From contig DKKP01000224.1 in the NCBI GenBank assembly GCA_002455335.1, positions 1 through 26,110 on the forward strand: a stretch of 26,110 nucleotides of DNA. Direction: 5' to 3'. The position numbers were made by a program, and so were the translations under genes. A model generated the notes under the pieces. It was given only the letters and a program-made list of their open reading frames with translations, ran no database searches and was not told the DNA's origin. Positions within the stretch are counted from its first letter, which is position 1; every line of letters starts with the position of its first letter. The DNA is from Anaerolineales bacterium UBA6663. Lineage in GTDB: Bacteria > Chloroflexota > Anaerolineae > Anaerolineales > UBA6663. Below, piece after piece: positions 24,101 to 26,110 of the stretch.

Positions 24101-25696
24101 ATGCGACCTCTCAACCTGTGCGACCTGTCTGTGGAGCAGAAGATCGGGCAGATGCTGCTCGCACGTCCGCCGATCAACAAACAGGACAAGGATTTCATCC
24201 ACGGACTGATCAGGGACAGGGCGTTGGGCGGCATCCATGCCACGGCGCGCTTTCGCCGCTTCGACACCGACCTCGAGGGCGACGAACTCGACGATATCCG
24301 GTCGTACACCGCGATCGCCGACTACCCGATCCTGATCTGTGAAGACATGGAGTTCGGCTACGGGCGCGGCCGGATCCAACTGCCGCCGCCGCTGGCCGTC
24401 GGCAGCGCCGGATCCGAGGCGCTGGCTTACGAGTTCGCGAAGCTGACCGCGATCGAGGCTCGGGCCGCCGGGTACAACACGGTCTTTGGGCCGCTGCTCG
24501 ATATCGCCCTCAATCCGCGATCGAGTTGCCTGGGCCCGCGCACGTTCGGCGGCGACCCCGACCAGGTGGCCCGGTTGGCGACGGCAGCGGTCAAGGGGTA
24601 TCAGGACCAGGGCATGGTGGTGACGGCCAAGCACTACCCCGGTTTCGGTGAGTCGCGCACCGACTCGCATCTCGGCATGGTCTATCTCGACGGCGATGAG
24701 GAGGGCCTGCTGCAACGCGAACTCGTACCGTATCTTCGGGCGATGCGCGACGCGGATCTCTCGGCCGTAATGGTCGGGCACATCATGGTCCCAAAGGTCG
24801 ACCCACACTATCCGGCCTCCCTTTCGCCCAGGCTGATCGGGGTACTGCGCCGGATCGGCTTTGGCGGGCTGATCATGACCGACTCGTTCTCGATGGTGGG
24901 GGTGACCAACCGGTTCGGGCTCGAAGAGTGCCATCGCCTGGCGATGGCTGCCGGGAATGACATGGTCATGACCAACTACCGGATCGGGGCGCGGGCCGCC
25001 TTTGAGTTCATGCTCAAGGCCTACCGGGACGGGTGCGTCTCCGAGGCGCAGATCGATGCCGCCGTGGCGCGCGTGATCGTGGCCCAGAACCGAACGCTGC
25101 GTCAACCGACGCAGACGGCGGTCACACAAAAGGACTTCGACACCGCCGAGGACATCGCCCGACGTGCAATCGCGGTCGAGTTGCGGCAGGTGGAACGCGC
25201 GGCGATCGACGTCGATGCGCGGCATCTGTTCATCATCGAGCAGGGCAACCCGTTCATCCATCCGGAGTCCGGCGCCCTGTACCACGAGCGCCAATCGCTC
25301 GACACGGCCGTCGACCTGCTCAGGACGACGTTCACGGCGTCGAGCTTCATCAAGATCGACGAGTTCCCGAGCAAGGCCGAGATGGAGCACGTCTTGAACG
25401 CGACGATCCCGTTCGAGAGCGTCGTCGTGGTGGCTTACAACCGCTCCGTGTCGTACATGGGCTCATCGGATCTCACCCACCGGCTGCTGGCCCTCATCGA
25501 CGCGATCTCACACAAGTTGAGCGCTGTGGTGCTGTTCGGCAATCCCTACGCCGCCCGGCTGTTGGCGCCGGTTCCGCGGCTGATCTACGGGTTCGACAAC
25601 GCGCTCTGCCAGCGCTATGCCATCCTCACCCTGACGGGCGAACATCAACCGGTGGGCCGCGTGCCCCTCGACGTCGGCGCCTACACCGAGGGTTGA
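24101..25696 (+). CDS. NagZ-type GH3 glycoside hydrolase, two-domain, cytosolic
   Basis: Probable exo-acting beta-N-acetylhexosaminidase or beta-glycosidase. 531 residues. The GH3 barrel has ILICEDMEFGYGRG, NTVFGPLLDIALNP, TFGGDPDQVARLATAAVKGY, AKHYPGFGESRTDSHLG (Lys177, His178, and the Asp188-Ser-His190 dyad used as acid/base in NagZ enzymes) and the nucleophile Asp261 in GLIMTDSFSM. A C-terminal alpha/beta domain (about 350-531) resembles the second domain of Gram-positive NagZ but lacks obvious catalytic motifs. No signal peptide is seen. Start choice: AGGAG (24088-24092) is eight bases before the ATG at 24101 and five before a GTG at 24098; I prefer the ATG. It follows the fused permease after 28 bp. 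Phosphorylase activity is possible for this subfamily. Confidence 0.87.
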   Translation: MRPLNLCDLSVEQKIGQMLLARPPINKQDKDFIHGLIRDRALGGIHATARFRRFDTDLEGDELDDIRSYTAIADYPILICEDMEFGYGRGRIQLPPPLAVGSAGSEALAYEFAKLTAIEARAAGYNTVFGPLLDIALNPRSSCLGPRTFGGDPDQVARLATAAVKGYQDQGMVVTAKHYPGFGESRTDSHLGMVYLDGDEEGLLQRELVPYLRAMRDADLSAVMVGHIMVPKVDPHYPASLSPRLIGVLRRIGFGGLIMTDSFSMVGVTNRFGLEECHRLAMAAGNDMVMTNYRIGARAAFEFMLKAYRDGCVSEAQIDAAVARVIVAQNRTLRQPTQTAVTQKDFDTAEDIARRAIAVELRQVERAAIDVDARHLFIIEQGNPFIHPESGALYHERQSLDTAVDLLRTTFTASSFIKIDEFPSKAEMEHVLNATIPFESVVVVAYNRSVSYMGSSDLTHRLLALIDAISHKLSAVVLFGNPYAARLLAPVPRLIYGFDNALCQRYAILTLTGEHQPVGRVPLDVGAYTEG

Positions 25697-25827
25697 GCGC
25701 GGCGGATGTTTTGCCGACACGCCCGGATCGCCGTGCGATACCCGGCTGACGCTGCGAGCCGATGCCTTCTCCGCCATCCCCGTTTCGTCTGGGGCGCATT
25801 GATTGGCGACTTCAGCCAACGCACCCC

Positions 25828-26110
25828 TCAGGGATCTGTCGACACAACCGGTTTGCTGTGGTGAACGAGCACGTCGACGGTCAGCGCCAGGGCCGCGGAC
25901 GACACGGCGCGCTGAACCGCGCCTTGAAGCACTATGGCCGCATCCCATATCCCGGCGCGATCGGCAAGCACGGCCCGGCCGGTACGGGCGTCGAACGCTT
26001 CGCCGGCACGCAGGTGACCGATCACGGCCCGGCTGTCGTAGCCGGCGTTGTCGATCAGCGTGCGGGTCGGTTGCTCCAGGGCTTGCAGCAAGGCGCGATG
26101 GGCAGCGCGT
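25828..26110 (-). CDS. GroEL-like chaperonin, C-terminal fragment (cut by window edge)
   Basis: The last 93 residues of a protein whose start lies beyond 26110. They align with the GroEL equatorial C-terminus: ALLQALEQPTRTLIDNAGYD corresponds to the family ALExPLRQIxxNAG, FDARTGRA to NAATGEY, DRAGIWDAAIV to xxAGIxDPxKV, and AVQRAVSSAALALTVDVLV to ALQNAASIAxLxLTTExxV. The tail ends in VVSTDP and lacks the Gly-Met repeat. Many usually fixed residues differ, so this looks like a divergent paralogue rather than the housekeeping GroEL. The frame continues to the right edge, so the apparent TTG start at 26091 is only a Leu codon. It is convergent with the GH3 gene; the 131-bp gap holds nothing I recognise. 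Confidence 0.7.
   Translation of the reverse strand, partial: RAAHRALLQALEQPTRTLIDNAGYDSRAVIGHLRAGEAFDARTGRAVLADRAGIWDAAIVLQGAVQRAVSSAALALTVDVLVHHSKPVVSTDP

Noticed and set aside
25697..25827. Possible bidirectional terminator between GH3 and the GroEL-like gene
   Set aside because: I could not find a convincing stem with a T-run on either strand in this gap.

Overview
The window is a G+C-rich bacterial catabolic island for plant-cell-wall sugars, centred on xylose and xylo-oligosaccharides. The organism is probably a member of Chloroflexota (Anaerolineae/Caldilineae type). This is inference: the binding lipoproteins carry the Pro/Ala/Thr linkers and the VVETKEVEVV-type spacer common in that phylum, the xylose isomerase is the short actinobacterial-like class, and regulators of ROK and LacI type are interleaved with ABC importers and cytosolic glycosidases. 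No rRNA, tRNA, CRISPR array, IS element or integrase was recognised.

Left block (1-7282, minus strand): a complete free-xylose module read as xylR (ROK) - xylF - xylG - xylH - xylA - xylB, with xylB cut by the left edge. The AT-rich gap upstream of xylR (7283-7471) holds two sites resembling Firmicute XylR operators. Divergent from xylR is a 50-codon tatA gene (7472-7624), too short for routine ORF calling, followed by about 320 bp of apparently non-coding DNA.

Middle block (7946-19222, plus strand): a LacI regulator with a clear sigma70 promoter and an overlapping CCGG-centred operator, then a Dpp/Opp-type ABC importer (Tat-signal lipoprotein, two permeases, two ATPases), a GH43 beta-xylosidase, a GH3 beta-xylosidase and a strong rho-independent terminator. 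Neither glycosidase has a signal peptide. The reading is import of xylo-oligosaccharides, intracellular hydrolysis to xylose, then XylA/XylB.

Right block (19313-25696, plus strand): a second LacI regulator with two identical GAAAACGTTTTC operators (its own promoter and the next gene's promoter), a family-1 sugar-binding lipoprotein, a single-polypeptide fusion of the two usual MalF/MalG-type permeases, and a NagZ-type GH3 glycosidase. There is no ATPase, so a shared one elsewhere must be assumed. The right edge holds the C-terminal part of a divergent GroEL-like protein on the minus strand.

The most interesting non-gene pattern is that all three ABC operons carry a G+C-rich hairpin without a U-tract 15-33 nt after the binding-protein stop codon. 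The most interesting gene-level observations are the fused permease and the solitary tatA between the xylose operon and an operon whose binding lipoprotein has a twin-arginine signal.
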